Of a stretch of 64,000 nt of DNA, positions 47,071 to 56,112 are shown one piece after another (positions within the stretch are counted from its first letter, which is position 1; each line of letters opens with the position of its first letter). A program made the position numbers and the translations under genes. This DNA comes from Wenjunlia vitaminophila DSM 41686 (GTDB lineage: Bacteria > Actinomycetota > Actinomycetes > Streptomycetales > Streptomycetaceae): assembly GCF_000380165.1 (NCBI RefSeq), contig NZ_KB904634.1:63131-127130 (forward strand), written 5' to 3'. The notes under the pieces were generated by a model. It saw nothing but the letters and a program-made list of their open reading frames with translations. It was not told where the DNA came from and did not search any database.

Positions 47071-47310
47071 TCACTGACCGCAGTACTCCTGGATGAACTC
47101 GGCGACCTGCTTGGGGGTCAGCAGGTTCTGGGTGTCGCTCTCCAGGATGTCGAAGCACAGCTCCCGCTGGAGTGTCTCCAGCAGCAGGCGCAGGCTCGCC
47201 TCGTCGGCGCCGAAGTCGTCGACGAAGTGGGAGGTGTACCCGACGTCGCCGGGGGCGACGCCGAAGTGCCGGGCGACGATCTCCTTCACCCGCTGCTCGT
47301 GGGTCTTCAT
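47071..47310 (-). CDS. Acyl-carrier-protein-like protein lacking the usual phosphopantetheine serine
   Basis: A 79-residue protein aligned end to end with type II ACPs: EQRVKEIVARHFGVAPGDV, the helix-II start DDFGADEASLRLLLETLQRE, and KQVAEFIQEYCG. In ACPs the segment is DLGADSLDTVEL; here the Ser position after GAD is Glu, and the nearest Ser lies two residues later. The spacing is otherwise gap-free, so the protein probably is not loaded with phosphopantetheine in the normal way. Two Cys (RELCFDIL and EYCGQ) are unusual. No fatty-acid or polyketide enzyme is nearby. GGAG precedes ATG 47308-47310. Confidence 0.82.
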   Translation of the reverse strand: MKTHEQRVKEIVARHFGVAPGDVGYTSHFVDDFGADEASLRLLLETLQRELCFDILESDTQNLLTPKQVAEFIQEYCGQ

Positions 47311-47468
47311 CGCCGCTCCTCCGTGGCTCGTGGCTCCCGCGCCGGCCCGCGGCGCTTCCCGGCTGCCAGCGGCGCGGCGCGGTGGGCAGCCGTGGTCCGT
47401 CACGCCAGTACCACGTGCCCCGCGCCGGCAAACCCGCCCCGGCCGCGGGGTGCCGGTGCACCACCCGC

Positions 47469-48110
47469 TCAGGTCAGGATCTGCCGGCGTCGGGCACGCA
47501 GCCCCTCCACGATCGCCGGAGCCGCTGTCGCGGCGCACCCCGGCGCCACGCCGTGCGGTGGCTGCGGTGCGTACTCCAAGCCGAGTTGGATCGTCCGTGC
47601 CACCTGCTCCCCGGCGATCCGGTCGGCCAGGGACAGCGCCATGTCCATCCCGGCGGAGACACCCGCCGCGGTGAGGTACTTGCCGTCCGCCACGAACCGC
47701 TCGTGCACCGGGATCGCACCGAGGTCCGCCAACTGGTCGATCGCCAGCCAGTGGGTGGTGGCCCTGCGGCCGACGAGCAGGCCCGCCGCCGCGAGCAGCA
47801 GCGAACCGGTGCACACCGACGTGGTGTGCGCACTGGTGGCGTCCACGGCCCTCAGCCAGCTCAGCACCGGGCCCGGCGCCATGCACGCCCCCTGGCCCGG
47901 GCCACCGGCGACCACCACCACGTCGGGCCGGGGCACCTCGTCCAGCGCGGCGTCGGCGACCAGGGCCAGGCTCCCGGTCTCCGCGCGCACCGGCCCGCGG
48001 GACTCGGCGGTGAACACCACCTCGGCTCCCGGCAGCCGGCTGAGGACCTCATAGGGTCCGACGGCGTCCAGTGCGGTGAACCGGTCGAAGACCAGGATGG
48101 CGATCTGCAC
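47469..48110 (-). CDS. DJ-1/PfpI-family protein (isonitrile-hydratase-like)
   Basis: A 213-residue GATase1-like protein: MQIAILVFDRFTALDAVGPY, VVVVAGGPGQGACM, and the nucleophile elbow SVCTGSLLLAAAGLLVGRRA with the reactive Cys, then TTHW. This layout is found in isonitrile hydratases and in the sensor halves of GlxA regulators. The GTG start has AAGGAG upstream. It lies downstream of a GlxA-type regulator on the same strand and may be its target. Confidence 0.87.
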   Translation of the reverse strand: MQIAILVFDRFTALDAVGPYEVLSRLPGAEVVFTAESRGPVRAETGSLALVADAALDEVPRPDVVVVAGGPGQGACMAPGPVLSWLRAVDATSAHTTSVCTGSLLLAAAGLLVGRRATTHWLAIDQLADLGAIPVHERFVADGKYLTAAGVSAGMDMALSLADRIAGEQVARTIQLGLEYAPQPPHGVAPGCAATAAPAIVEGLRARRRQILT

Positions 48111-48229
48111 GGGGGAACTCCTTGTCGGTGGTCGCTGTCCGCGGGGGACGGACCGGGGACCGGGCACGGGGCGCCGGTGTCGTCCCAGGGGCTGCGCCGA
48201 GCGGCCCGAGCCGCGGTCCACGGAAGTGC

Positions 48230-49219
48230 TCAGGGGGTCGCCGGGGAGGAGGCTGCCGGCGAGAACCGGCGCCGGTACTCGGCGGGCGAGACGGCGAGCT
48301 CGCGGTGGAAGGCCCGGCGCATCGCCTCGGTGGTCCGGTAGCCGCAGGCCTTGGCCACCTCCTCGATCCCGTCCCGGGTGTCCTCGAGCAACCGGCGGGC
48401 CGCCTCGAGCCGCACCCGGTCCACGTACCTGCCCGGCGGCACGCCGACCTCGGCCGCGAAGGCGCGGGCGAACTGCCGGGGGGACAGCGCGGCGCGGCGG
48501 GCCAGCGCCGCCACCGACAGGTCGTCTGCGGGGTGCTCGGCGATCCACCGCTGCACCTCCCGCAGCGGCTCCCGGTGCGCGGTCTGGGCCTCCAGGTGGC
48601 TGCTGAACTGTCGCTGGTTCCCCGGCCGGCGCAGGAACACCACCAGGTGCCGGGCGATGGTCAGCGCGGCGTGTCTGCCCAGGTCCTGCTCCACCAGCTC
48701 CAGGGCGAGGTCGATGCCGGTGGTGACGCCGGCCGAGGTGAACACCGCGCCGTCCCGGACGAAGACCGGCGCGGGGTCCACGGTCACTTCCGGGTAGCGG
48801 GAGGCCAGCGTGTCCGCCAGGGCCCAGTGGGTGGTGGCCCGGCGTCCGGCCAGCAGTCCGGCCTCGGCCAGCAGGAAGGCGCCGGTGCACACAGACGCGG
48901 TCCGGGCGGCCCGTGGAGCCTTCCCGCGCAGCCAGGCGACGACCCGTTCGTTCTCGTGGCGCAGCGCCCCGTCCCCGCCCGGAACGATCAGGGTGTGCGG
49001 CGCGGAACAGCGTTCCAGGTCCGCGTCCGGGCTCAGGCGCAGCCCGCTGGAGCAGCGGACCGGCGTGCCTCCCGGTGAGGCGGTGCGCACGGTGTAGCTC
49101 CGGCCGGCCCCCCGGGCCTCCGTGTACTGGCTGGCCCCGGCGAAGACCTCGAGCGGACCGGTGACGTCCAGGCTCTGCACGCCGTCGAACAGCACGATCA
49201 GCACGGAACGCGTAGACAT
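48230..49219 (-). CDS. GlxA-type regulator: DJ-1/PfpI domain plus AraC helix-turn-helix
   Basis: A 329-residue transcription factor. Residues about 5-185 are a DJ-1-like sensor (SVLIVLFDGVQSLDVTGPLE, SVCTGAFLLAEAGLLAGRRA) and 215-320 two AraC HTHs (DDLSVAALARRAALSPRQFA, IEEVAKACGYRTTEAMRRAF, followed by PAEYRRRF). The sensor half shares its Cys-elbow sequence with the neighbouring DJ-1 protein. ATG 49217-49219 is used; a longer frame is not family-like. Confidence 0.9.
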   Translation of the reverse strand: MSTRSVLIVLFDGVQSLDVTGPLEVFAGASQYTEARGAGRSYTVRTASPGGTPVRCSSGLRLSPDADLERCSAPHTLIVPGGDGALRHENERVVAWLRGKAPRAARTASVCTGAFLLAEAGLLAGRRATTHWALADTLASRYPEVTVDPAPVFVRDGAVFTSAGVTTGIDLALELVEQDLGRHAALTIARHLVVFLRRPGNQRQFSSHLEAQTAHREPLREVQRWIAEHPADDLSVAALARRAALSPRQFARAFAAEVGVPPGRYVDRVRLEAARRLLEDTRDGIEEVAKACGYRTTEAMRRAFHRELAVSPAEYRRRFSPAASSPATP

Positions 49220-49524
49220 CTCCCCATGGTCAGCGGGGACGGCGATGGCGACAAGGTCGAGTTTCCCTCCTTTCCTGCCATGGACCCGTGGGTCCTGGCG
49301 GCCCGCCGTGGGTGACTCGACATCACTCACCACTCACTCAGCGTCACCATTCCACGGCGTCGGTCACTCACCCTCCGTCACCGCTCACCGCCTCATTGCC
49401 CCGTTCCGTCCCGCGGAGTGGAATCCTGCCCGGCCTTCGCCCGTCATTCCCCGGGGTGAGGTTTTGGCCCCCGGGTGGCGGCTAACCCGGCGCTTGTGGA
49501 GCAAATGCCTAGGAGGTGGTCACT
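49220..49524. promoter_or_regulatory. Divergent region between GlxA and SPW-repeat genes
   Basis: A 305-bp gene-free stretch with a SigB-like promoter (49461-49485) and an AGGAGG ribosome site (49511-49516) for the SPW gene. Several short TCACTCACC-type repeats occur around 49320-49385. Confidence 0.4.
49461..49485 (+). promoter_or_regulatory. SigB-like promoter of the SPW-repeat gene
   Basis: GTTT (49461-49464), 15-base spacer and GGCTAA (49480-49485). The -10 matches only 4 of 6, but spacing and -35 match the copy at 46559. Confidence 0.35.
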
Positions 49525-49941
49525 GTGACCACGACTCGCATTGAACACCACCCCGATCTGGTGGCCATGCGGGCCCAGTACGAGCGGGCGGCTTCGACGC
49601 CCGTGGCTCAAGGGATCGAGGGGCTGAGTCTGCTCACCGGTCTTTACCTGGCGGTCTCGCCCTGGATCGTGGGCTTCAACGGCGCCACCACGATCAGGAC
49701 CAACAACCTGATCACCGGACTGGCCCTGGCGGTGCTCGCCTTCGGCTTCGGCTCGGTCTACGAGCGGACCCGGGGCATGAGCATGGCCGCGGCGGCGATC
49801 GGCGTGTGGACGATCATCGCGCCCTTCGTGGTGGCCGGCAATGTGGACACCAAGAGGATCATCATCAGCAACGCCATCGCCGGAGGTGTGGCGGTGCTGC
49901 TTGGGTTCGCCACGGCTGCCGTGGGGAGGATGCGACGCTGA
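49525..49941 (+). CDS. SPW-repeat membrane protein
   Basis: A 138-residue protein with four hydrophobic segments. The family mark is LYLAVSPWIVGFNGATTIRT; a second half-repeat, AIGVWTIIAPFVVAG, follows. The N-terminal 35 residues are hydrophilic. GTG 49525 is preferred to GTG 49516, because AGGAGG (49511-49516) would overlap the latter. Function is unknown. Confidence 0.87.
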   Translation: MTTTRIEHHPDLVAMRAQYERAASTPVAQGIEGLSLLTGLYLAVSPWIVGFNGATTIRTNNLITGLALAVLAFGFGSVYERTRGMSMAAAAIGVWTIIAPFVVAGNVDTKRIIISNAIAGGVAVLLGFATAAVGRMRR

Positions 49942-50181
49942 CCTGACGGCGCCGGCGAACGGTGCCCGCACCCCGGGTGCCCGCGAAGGCGACACGTCGT
50001 CACGTGCACCCGGTGCGCGCCCGGCCCGGTCCGTCGGCACAGACCGACGGACCGGGGCGACCGGGACCGCACACCGGATCGTTCACGTGCGACGGCCGCC
50101 GGCCGGGTGCGACGGGGGTCCGGGCGTCGAGCGGCGCGGCGAACCAGCGCAGGACACACCCATCCACTGCGAGGAGAAGTC

Positions 50182-50601
50182 GTGGCTCAGCAGGTACGCG
50201 ACGTCATGACCGGCGCCCCGGTCACCATCGAGAGCCTGGCCTCGGTCACCGAGGTCGCCCGTCGGATGCGGGACGAGGACATCGGTGCGATCCTGGTCGT
50301 CGAGGGCGAGCAACTGCAGGGCCTGGTCACCGACCGGGACCTGGTGGTGCGCTGCCTGGCCGAAGGACGCGATCCGGACCAGACCACCGTGTACAGCGTG
50401 TGCAGCGGTCCGGTGGTCACGGTGCAGCCGGAGGACGACGCCGCCGCGGCCGTGCAGTTGATGCGCAGCAACGCGCTGCGTCGGCTGCCGGTGACGCAGG
50501 ACGGTCACACCGTCGGCGTGGTGAGCATCGGTGATCTGGCGATCGAACGGGACGAGCGGTCGGCGCTCGCCGACATCAGCGCGGCGCCACCGAACCGGTG
50601 A
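50182..50601 (+). CDS. Tandem CBS-domain protein
   Basis: A 139-residue protein built of two CBS motifs: QQVRDVMTGAPVTIESLASV ... GLVTDRDLVVRCLAEG and VYSVCSGPVVTVQPEDDAAA ... VGVVSIGDLAIERDE. Paired CBS motifs bind adenine nucleotides; the usual relatives are hypoxic-response-like proteins of actinobacteria. GAGGAG lies 6 bases before the GTG start. The gene ends at a very strong terminator. Confidence 0.9.
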   Translation: MAQQVRDVMTGAPVTIESLASVTEVARRMRDEDIGAILVVEGEQLQGLVTDRDLVVRCLAEGRDPDQTTVYSVCSGPVVTVQPEDDAAAAVQLMRSNALRRLPVTQDGHTVGVVSIGDLAIERDERSALADISAAPPNR

Positions 50602-50641
50602 TCCACCGGCGTTCCGAAACACGGAGCCAGCACGGAGCGGT

Positions 50642-50678
50642 CGGGCCCGGCCCCGGGATTCCCCCGGGGCCGGGCCCG
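50642..50678. terminator. 16-bp perfect hairpin terminator
   Basis: 50642-50657 pairs with 50663-50678 over 16 GC-rich base pairs around a 5-base loop, between the CBS gene and the convergent ABC permease gene. Confidence 0.85.
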
Positions 50679-50719
50679 TCCGCGGTCCGCGTCGGCTCGT
50701 GGCGAGCACGGGCCGGCGC

Positions 50720-51577
50720 TCAGCGGCTCAGGCGTTGGAAGCGGCGCACGGCCAGCGGCAGGAAGATCGCGGTGAGCAGCAGCGGCCAGCCCACGGCGAG
50801 CAGCGTGGCGTGGTCGTCCGCCCAGCCACCGCCGCTGGCGACGGGGTTGCCGAACAGGTCCCGGGTGGCGGTGACCGTGGCGGACAGCGGGTTCCAGGTG
50901 GCGATGGCGCCGAGCCAGTCGGGCATGAGGCTGGGCGCGACGAAGACGTTCGAGATCATGGTGAGCGGGAAGACCAGGGCGTACAGGTTGCCCGCGGTCT
51001 CCACGCTGGGTATCAGCAGGCCGAGGAAGACGCCCACCCAGAGCAGGGCGAAGCGCAGCAGCAGGAGCAGGGCGAACCCGGCGACCGCCGCCACGGGCCC
51101 GTCGTCGGGCGACCAGCCGATCGCCAGTGCGCACAGTCCGAGGATGACCAGGTCGATGCAGGCGCCGATGATGTCGGCGATGCCCCGGCCGGTGACCACC
51201 GCCGAGGGAGCCATCGGCATCGAACGGAAGCGGTCGGTGACGCCCTTGGCCTTGTCGGAGACCACCGCGGTGGCCGTGTTCATGAACCCGAAGGCCATCG
51301 TCATGACGAACATGCCGGGCATCAGGAACTCCTGGTAGTCCCCGCCGCCGGGCACCGTCATGGCGCTGCCGAAGACGTAGCCGTACAGCAGTACGGAGAC
51401 GATGGGGAAGGCGAGCTGCCAGACGATGCCGGCCGGCTCCCTGACCCGGTGGATCAGGTCGCGGCGGACGATGGTCAGGCAGTCGGCGACCGCCCAGTAG
51501 GCACGGCTCCGCGGGAGCTGGACCACGGGGGGCGTCGGGGCCAGGGGGCTCGGGGTCGGGTTGGTGACGGCGGTCAT
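50720..51577 (-). CDS. ABC-2 type permease, daunorubicin-resistance (DrrB) type
   Basis: A 285-residue membrane protein with about six segments and the family core [52 protein letters not shown] and a late segment [20 protein letters not shown]. With the preceding ATPase it forms a drug- or lipid-exporter. Start overlaps the ATPase stop (ATGA). Confidence 0.91.
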   Translation of the reverse strand: MTAVTNPTPSPLAPTPPVVQLPRSRAYWAVADCLTIVRRDLIHRVREPAGIVWQLAFPIVSVLLYGYVFGSAMTVPGGGDYQEFLMPGMFVMTMAFGFMNTATAVVSDKAKGVTDRFRSMPMAPSAVVTGRGIADIIGACIDLVILGLCALAIGWSPDDGPVAAVAGFALLLLLRFALLWVGVFLGLLIPSVETAGNLYALVFPLTMISNVFVAPSLMPDWLGAIATWNPLSATVTATRDLFGNPVASGGGWADDHATLLAVGWPLLLTAIFLPLAVRRFQRLSR

Positions 51578-52608
51578 GCGACGGTGCTCTCCTTGTGTGT
51601 CCGCTGCCCGGCCGGGTCGGTTCCGGCGGGCTCCGCGGGTCCCCCACCGGGGGCTGACTGTTCGGCGCGGCGCCCGGTGAGGTGCAGGAACACCTCGTCA
51701 AGGGTGGGCCGGCGCAACCCGATGTCGGCCACGCCTATCCCCTGGTCCTCCAGGGTGCGCAGCACCTCGGTGAGGGTGGCCACCCGGTTGACGACCGGCG
51801 CGTGCAGCCGGCGTTCCTCGGCGTCCACCTCGGGCTCGGTACCGCAGGCGCGGACCAGGATCCGGGTGGCGGCGGGGACGTCGGCCTGGTCGTGCAGGAC
51901 CACCTCGACGCGGTCCCCACCGATGGCGCCCTTCAGCTCGCCGGGGGTGTCGTCGGCGACGACCCGCCCGTGGTCGATGACGGCGATGCGGTGGGCGAGC
52001 TTGTCCGCCTCGTCCAGGTACTGGGTGGTGAGCAGCACGGTGGTGCCCCCGGCCACCAGGGAGCGCACCGCCTGCCACACCTCGTTGCGGCTGCGCGGGT
52101 CGAGGCCCGTGGTCGGCTCGTCGAGGAACAGCACCCTCGGGGCGAGGATCATCCCGGCGGCGAGGTCGAGGCGCCGGCGCATGCCGCCGCTGTACTGCTT
52201 CACCGGCTTGTGGGCGGCGTCGGTCAGCGAGAACCGCTCCAGCAGCTCGTCGGCGCGGCGGGCGGCGCCCTGGGCCCCGAGGTGGAGCAGACGGCCGAAC
52301 ATGGTGAGGTTCTGACGGCCCGTGAGGACCTCGTCCACGGCGGCGTACTGCCCGGTCAGTCCGATCTGCGCACGGACCTGGCGGGCCTGGCGCACGATGT
52401 CGAAGCCGGCCACCTCGGCGTGGCCCTCGTCGGGCCGGAGCAGGGTGGTCAGGATGCGCACGACGGTGGTCTTGCCCGCGCCGTTGGGCCCGAGGAGACC
52501 GTGCACGGTGCCCGCTCGGACCTCCAGGTCGAAGCCGGCCAGGGCTTCGGCGCGCCCGAAGCGCTTGCGCAGGCCCTGGGCGCGGATGGCGTACGGGGAG
52601 GGTTTCAC
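51574..52608 (-). CDS. ABC transporter ATPase, daunorubicin-resistance (DrrA) type
   Basis: A 344-residue ATPase: Walker [14 protein letters not shown]-loop [11 protein letters not shown], signature [18 protein letters not shown], Walker [14 protein letters not shown], and a C-terminal domain that ends [14 protein letters not shown], as in DrrA. GTG 52606-52608 is used, with GAGGTG upstream. The divergent TetR regulator and the operator-like repeats between them point to drug-induced expression. Confidence 0.91.
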   Translation of the reverse strand: MKPSPYAIRAQGLRKRFGRAEALAGFDLEVRAGTVHGLLGPNGAGKTTVVRILTTLLRPDEGHAEVAGFDIVRQARQVRAQIGLTGQYAAVDEVLTGRQNLTMFGRLLHLGAQGAARRADELLERFSLTDAAHKPVKQYSGGMRRRLDLAAGMILAPRVLFLDEPTTGLDPRSRNEVWQAVRSLVAGGTTVLLTTQYLDEADKLAHRIAVIDHGRVVADDTPGELKGAIGGDRVEVVLHDQADVPAATRILVRACGTEPEVDAEERRLHAPVVNRVATLTEVLRTLEDQGIGVADIGLRRPTLDEVFLHLTGRRAEQSAPGGGPAEPAGTDPAGQRTHKESTVA

Positions 52609-52621
52609 GAGGACACCTCTC

Positions 52622-52667
52622 AACTGGGTACATCGTATGCAGTTAGGAGAGTACACCATACGCAGTT
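52622..52667. promoter_or_regulatory. Operator-like repeats between drrAB-type and TetR genes
   Basis: GTACATCGTATGCAGTT (52628-52644) and GTACACCATACGCAGTT (52651-52667) match at 14 of 17 positions, 23 bp apart. The first also forms an imperfect inverted repeat with AACTG at 52622-52626. It lies 14-59 bp upstream of the ATPase gene, ideal for the TetR repressor. Confidence 0.55.
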
Positions 52668-52779
52668 TCTCTTCCCCACGGCCGCGGGGGACGCGGGGAC
52701 ACGACGCTGGATCAGTCGGGGTCACAGAAGCCCTGGTGACGCCACGCCATAGGCTGGAGTCGATCAGGAGGGCCGAACG

Positions 52780-53595
52780 ATGACGACCGCACACAGCGGG
52801 GGCGGGGACATCTCACGCAGCATGGAGCTGCTGTGGGGGCTGGGCGAACGGCCCACCCGCGGCCCCAAACCCGGCCTGACCCTGGAGCGGATCGTCACCG
52901 CCGCGGTGTCCGTCGCCGACGCCGAGGGCCTGGCGGCGCTCTCCATGCGTCGGGTCGCCAGCGAGCTCGGCGTCGGCACCATGTCGCTCTACCGCTACGT
53001 GCCCGGCAAGGCGGAGCTGCTCGACCTGATGCTCGACCACGTCAACGGCGAGGGCCACCCACCACGGCCGGAACGCCTGTTCCCCGCGGACACCGACTGG
53101 CGCACGGTGCTCGAGCGCACCGCGCTCGGCATGTGGGAGCTGTACCACCGCCATCCGTGGCTGCTCCAGGTGGACCAGGCCCGCCCGCTGCTCGGCCCCA
53201 ACGCGACGCGGGGGGTGGAGGCCGTCCTCGCCGGCATCGAGGGGATCGGCCTCACCCAGCCGGAGATGGTGGCCGTGCTGGTCACCCTGGACGGCTTCGT
53301 CAGCGGCGTGGCCAGGACGTCCGTCAACGCCACCACGGCCGAGCAGCGTACCGGTGTCAGCAACGAGGACTTCTGGGCCGCCCAGGTCCCGGTGCTCGAG
53401 CAGGTGCTCACCAGCGAGGACTACCCCACCCTCAGCCGGATCAGCGAGGAGGCCTGGCGGAGCAGGGGCTACTTCGAGTTCGGGCTCGCCCGGCTCCTGG
53501 ACGGACTGGAGACGTACCTCACCGGTGAGCACGGCCGGCCCCGGGGGGCCACCGACCAGGCGGCCTCCAGCCCCGGTCAAGTCCCGTCCGACTAG
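52780..53595 (+). CDS. TetR-family regulator of the adjacent DrrAB-type exporter
   Basis: A 271-residue TetR/AcrR protein with a long head. The DNA-binding part is LERIVTAAVSVADAEGL ... MRRVASELGVGTMSLYRYVP, and the core includes RTVLERTALGMWELYHRHP with a TetR_C-type drug-binding region. CAGGAGG precedes the ATG. It is divergent from the exporter and probably represses it until drug is bound (inference). Confidence 0.9.
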   Translation: MTTAHSGGGDISRSMELLWGLGERPTRGPKPGLTLERIVTAAVSVADAEGLAALSMRRVASELGVGTMSLYRYVPGKAELLDLMLDHVNGEGHPPRPERLFPADTDWRTVLERTALGMWELYHRHPWLLQVDQARPLLGPNATRGVEAVLAGIEGIGLTQPEMVAVLVTLDGFVSGVARTSVNATTAEQRTGVSNEDFWAAQVPVLEQVLTSEDYPTLSRISEEAWRSRGYFEFGLARLLDGLETYLTGEHGRPRGATDQAASSPGQVPSD

Positions 53596-53688
53596 GGTCT
53601 GTCCGCAAAGCTGGCGTCGGCCGGGCGGCTGCGTCGACGGCGGTCCCGAAGCCGATCCGCTGTTCGGTGCCGTTGTTGGAGGCAAGTC

Positions 53689-55035
53689 TTGGTCGTCCCC
53701 CGCCCCACCCCGATCTCCGGGCCGCTCCGTCGCTCGTCGCAGTACCTGCGCAGCATCGCTGACCTCGCGCAACACCCCTACACCGGGGCGGAGAACCTCT
53801 ACCGCACCTACGGTCCCGTGTGGCAGCTCGGCACCGGACGCCACTCCTGGGTGTACCTGCTCGGCCCGGAGGCCAACCGTTTCGTCTTCGCCAACTCCCA
53901 TCTGTTCCGTTGGCGCGAGGCGTTCGAGCAACTGATCCCCGTGGACGGGGAGACCGCCCTCATCGTCAGCGACGGGGAGGACCACCGCCGCAGGCGCCGG
54001 CTGGTCGCCCCCGCGTTCCACCGCCAGGCCATCGACGGCTACGTGGACGTCATGCGGGACCGCACCGACGCGGCGATCGACACCTGGCTGCCGGGTCGCA
54101 CCCTGGACCTCTACCAGGAGCTCCGCACGGTGGTTCGACGGATCACCATCCAGGTGCTGTTCGGCAGCAGGCTCGCGGCCGACGAGGACGAACTGGGCCG
54201 TCTGCTCCAGCGGGTGCTGGACCTGATCAACGAGTCCCCGATCGTCCAACGGGTGCAGCGGCTCGGCCTACCGTCCTACCGCCGGGCCATCCGGGCCCGC
54301 CAGGAGGTGGCCCGCCGGGTGCTCGTCGAGATCGACCACCGCCGCCGCAACCCCGGTACGGACATCCGCGACGTCTTCAGCCTGCTGGTGGAAACCCGGG
54401 ACGAGGACGGTGGGGCGCTCAGCGAGGTGGAGATCCTGGACCAGGTGATCAGTCTGATCGCCGCGGGGTACGACTCCACCAGCGCCGCCGTCTCCTGGGC
54501 GGTGCACGCCATGGCCCAGTCCCCGAAGATCTGGCAGCGGGCCAAGGAGGAGGTCGAGCGGGTGGTGCCCGACGACCGCCCGCTGACCGCCGCCGACGTC
54601 CCCCGCCTGGAGTACCTGGACCGGGTGGTGAACGAGACCATGCGGCTGTACCCGGCGGCGCCGTTCAACGCCCGCAAGGCCGCCGTCCCGTTCACCTTCC
54701 AGGGGCACCGGATTCCGCAGGGCAGCCTGCTGGTGCTCAGCCCCTACGTCACCCATCGGCTGCCGGAGGTCTATTCCGACCCGCTGCGCTTCGACCCCGA
54801 CCGGTGGGACCCGGAGCTGCCCGGCTACCGCAAGCCGGGGCCGCACGAGTTCCTCCCCTACGGGGGCGGGCTGCACCGCTGCATCGGGGCCACCTTCGCC
54901 ACCGTGGAGATGAAGGTCATCCTCGCCCGGGTGCTTCGCCGGGTGGAGTTCCGCTTCCCGCGGGCGTCGTACGGCAAGCCGATCGGCTTCACCGTGATGC
55001 GCCCGGACCGGCTCCCCGCCCGGGTCGCGGCGTAG
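53689..55035 (+). CDS. Cytochrome P450 monooxygenase
   Basis: A 448-residue P450. Seen: I-helix oxygen-binding LIAAGYDSTSAAVSW, ExxR in VNETMRLYPAAPF, the PERF-like segment FDPDRWDPE and the haem loop PYGGGLHRCIGATFA with Cys398. The architecture is nearer the fatty-acid/terpene class than the CYP105-type antibiotic P450s, but the family number is not determinable here. Translation probably starts at TTG 53689, with GGAGG 6 bases upstream; TTG starts are uncommon here. No ferredoxin is adjacent. It lies 93 bp after TetR. Confidence 0.92.
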   Translation: MVVPRPTPISGPLRRSSQYLRSIADLAQHPYTGAENLYRTYGPVWQLGTGRHSWVYLLGPEANRFVFANSHLFRWREAFEQLIPVDGETALIVSDGEDHRRRRRLVAPAFHRQAIDGYVDVMRDRTDAAIDTWLPGRTLDLYQELRTVVRRITIQVLFGSRLAADEDELGRLLQRVLDLINESPIVQRVQRLGLPSYRRAIRARQEVARRVLVEIDHRRRNPGTDIRDVFSLLVETRDEDGGALSEVEILDQVISLIAAGYDSTSAAVSWAVHAMAQSPKIWQRAKEEVERVVPDDRPLTAADVPRLEYLDRVVNETMRLYPAAPFNARKAAVPFTFQGHRIPQGSLLVLSPYVTHRLPEVYSDPLRFDPDRWDPELPGYRKPGPHEFLPYGGGLHRCIGATFATVEMKVILARVLRRVEFRFPRASYGKPIGFTVMRPDRLPARVAA

Positions 55036-55047
55036 GGCAGGCGTACC

Positions 55048-55086
55048 GGGAGCCGGCGCCGCCCTCCTCGGCGGGCGCCGGCTCCC
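55048..55086. terminator. 13-bp hairpin between P450 and quinone-reductase genes
   Basis: 55048-55060 pairs perfectly with 55074-55086. It lies between converging genes and serves both. Confidence 0.8.
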
Positions 55087-55092
55087 CGCGGG

Positions 55093-56112
55093 TCACGGCA
55101 CCAGGATGACCTTGCCGACGTTGCGGCGTTCCTGAAGCCTGCGGTGCGCCGCGGCGGCCTCGGTGAACGGCATCACCTCGTCGATCCGTGGCCTGATCTG
55201 CCCCTTCGCGTAGAGCTCGAGCACCCGTTCCATCTGCGGCAACAACAGCTCCCGCTGGTCCCACAGGTGCCCCAGGTGCACGCCGGCGACCGTACGGTTG
55301 TTGTCGGTCAGTGAGAACGGGGAGAACAGTGGCACCCCGGCGAGCTGCTTGACCATCCGGGGGATACTGCGTCGCCCACCGCCTGCCATGTTGCTGAAGC
55401 CGTACATCACCAGCCGGCCGGCCGGGCGCAGCAGCCGGTAACCGGCACGCCAGTCCCGTCCGCCCAGGGCGTCGAGCACCAGGTCCACGCCCTTGCCGTC
55501 GGTGAGCCTGCGCACCTCGCGGGCGTAGTCCAGGGTGCGGTAGTCGATCGGGTGGGTGCAGCCCTCCTCGCGCAGCGCCTCGTGCTTGCCCGCGGAGGCG
55601 GTGCCGAAGGTGGTGACTCCCTCCACCGTCCGGCAGAGCTGCAACAGGGCGGTGCCGACGCCTCCAGCCGCCTGGTGGACCAACACCCGGTCGCCGGGCT
55701 GGATGCCACCCACGCGGAAGAGCAGGTGATGGGCGGTCAGGTAGTTGACCGGGAGCGCGGCACCCTCCTCGAAGGTCATCTCGTCCGGCATCGGCGCGGT
55801 GCGGTCCGCGGGGACGCACACCGCCTCGGCGTGGGCCCCGAAGTTGCAGGCGGCCAGCACCCGGGAGCCGATGGCCGACTCCTCCACGCCGTCGCCGACC
55901 GCGTCCACCACGCCCGCGGCCTCGTACCCCACGATGCACGGGGGCTTGGGCGCCTCCCGGTACAGGCCCATCCTCGCCATCAGGTCGGAGAATCCAAGCC
56001 CGGCGGCCCGCACTCGAATCCGGACCTCACCGGGGCCCGGTTCCGGGTCGGGGGTCTGGCGGACCTGAAGTGTCTCGGGCCCTCCGACCCGGGTGATCCA
56101 CACGGCGCGCAC
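55093..56112 (-). CDS. Quinone-oxidoreductase-like medium-chain dehydrogenase (VAT-1/QOR type)
   Basis: A 339-residue zinc-free MDR enzyme that reduces quinones or enones with NADPH. Seen: RVRAAGLGFSDLMARMGLY, GYEAAGVVDAVGDGV, ALPVNYLTAHHLLF, the cofactor loop VHQAAGGVGTALLQL, and LVLDALGGRDW. The C-terminal TRGPKGV-like zinc ligands are absent. GTG 56112 is used, with AGGAGG upstream. The substrate is unknown. Confidence 0.88.
   Translation of the reverse strand: MRAVWITRVGGPETLQVRQTPDPEPGPGEVRIRVRAAGLGFSDLMARMGLYREAPKPPCIVGYEAAGVVDAVGDGVEESAIGSRVLAACNFGAHAEAVCVPADRTAPMPDEMTFEEGAALPVNYLTAHHLLFRVGGIQPGDRVLVHQAAGGVGTALLQLCRTVEGVTTFGTASAGKHEALREEGCTHPIDYRTLDYAREVRRLTDGKGVDLVLDALGGRDWRAGYRLLRPAGRLVMYGFSNMAGGGRRSIPRMVKQLAGVPLFSPFSLTDNNRTVAGVHLGHLWDQRELLLPQMERVLELYAKGQIRPRIDEVMPFTEAAAAHRRLQERRNVGKVILVP

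Noticed and set aside
53592-53616. CTAGGGTCTGTCCG, resembling the left end of the MITE
   Set aside because: Only the first 14 or so bases are similar and no matching right end was found nearby, so it is not called as an element.
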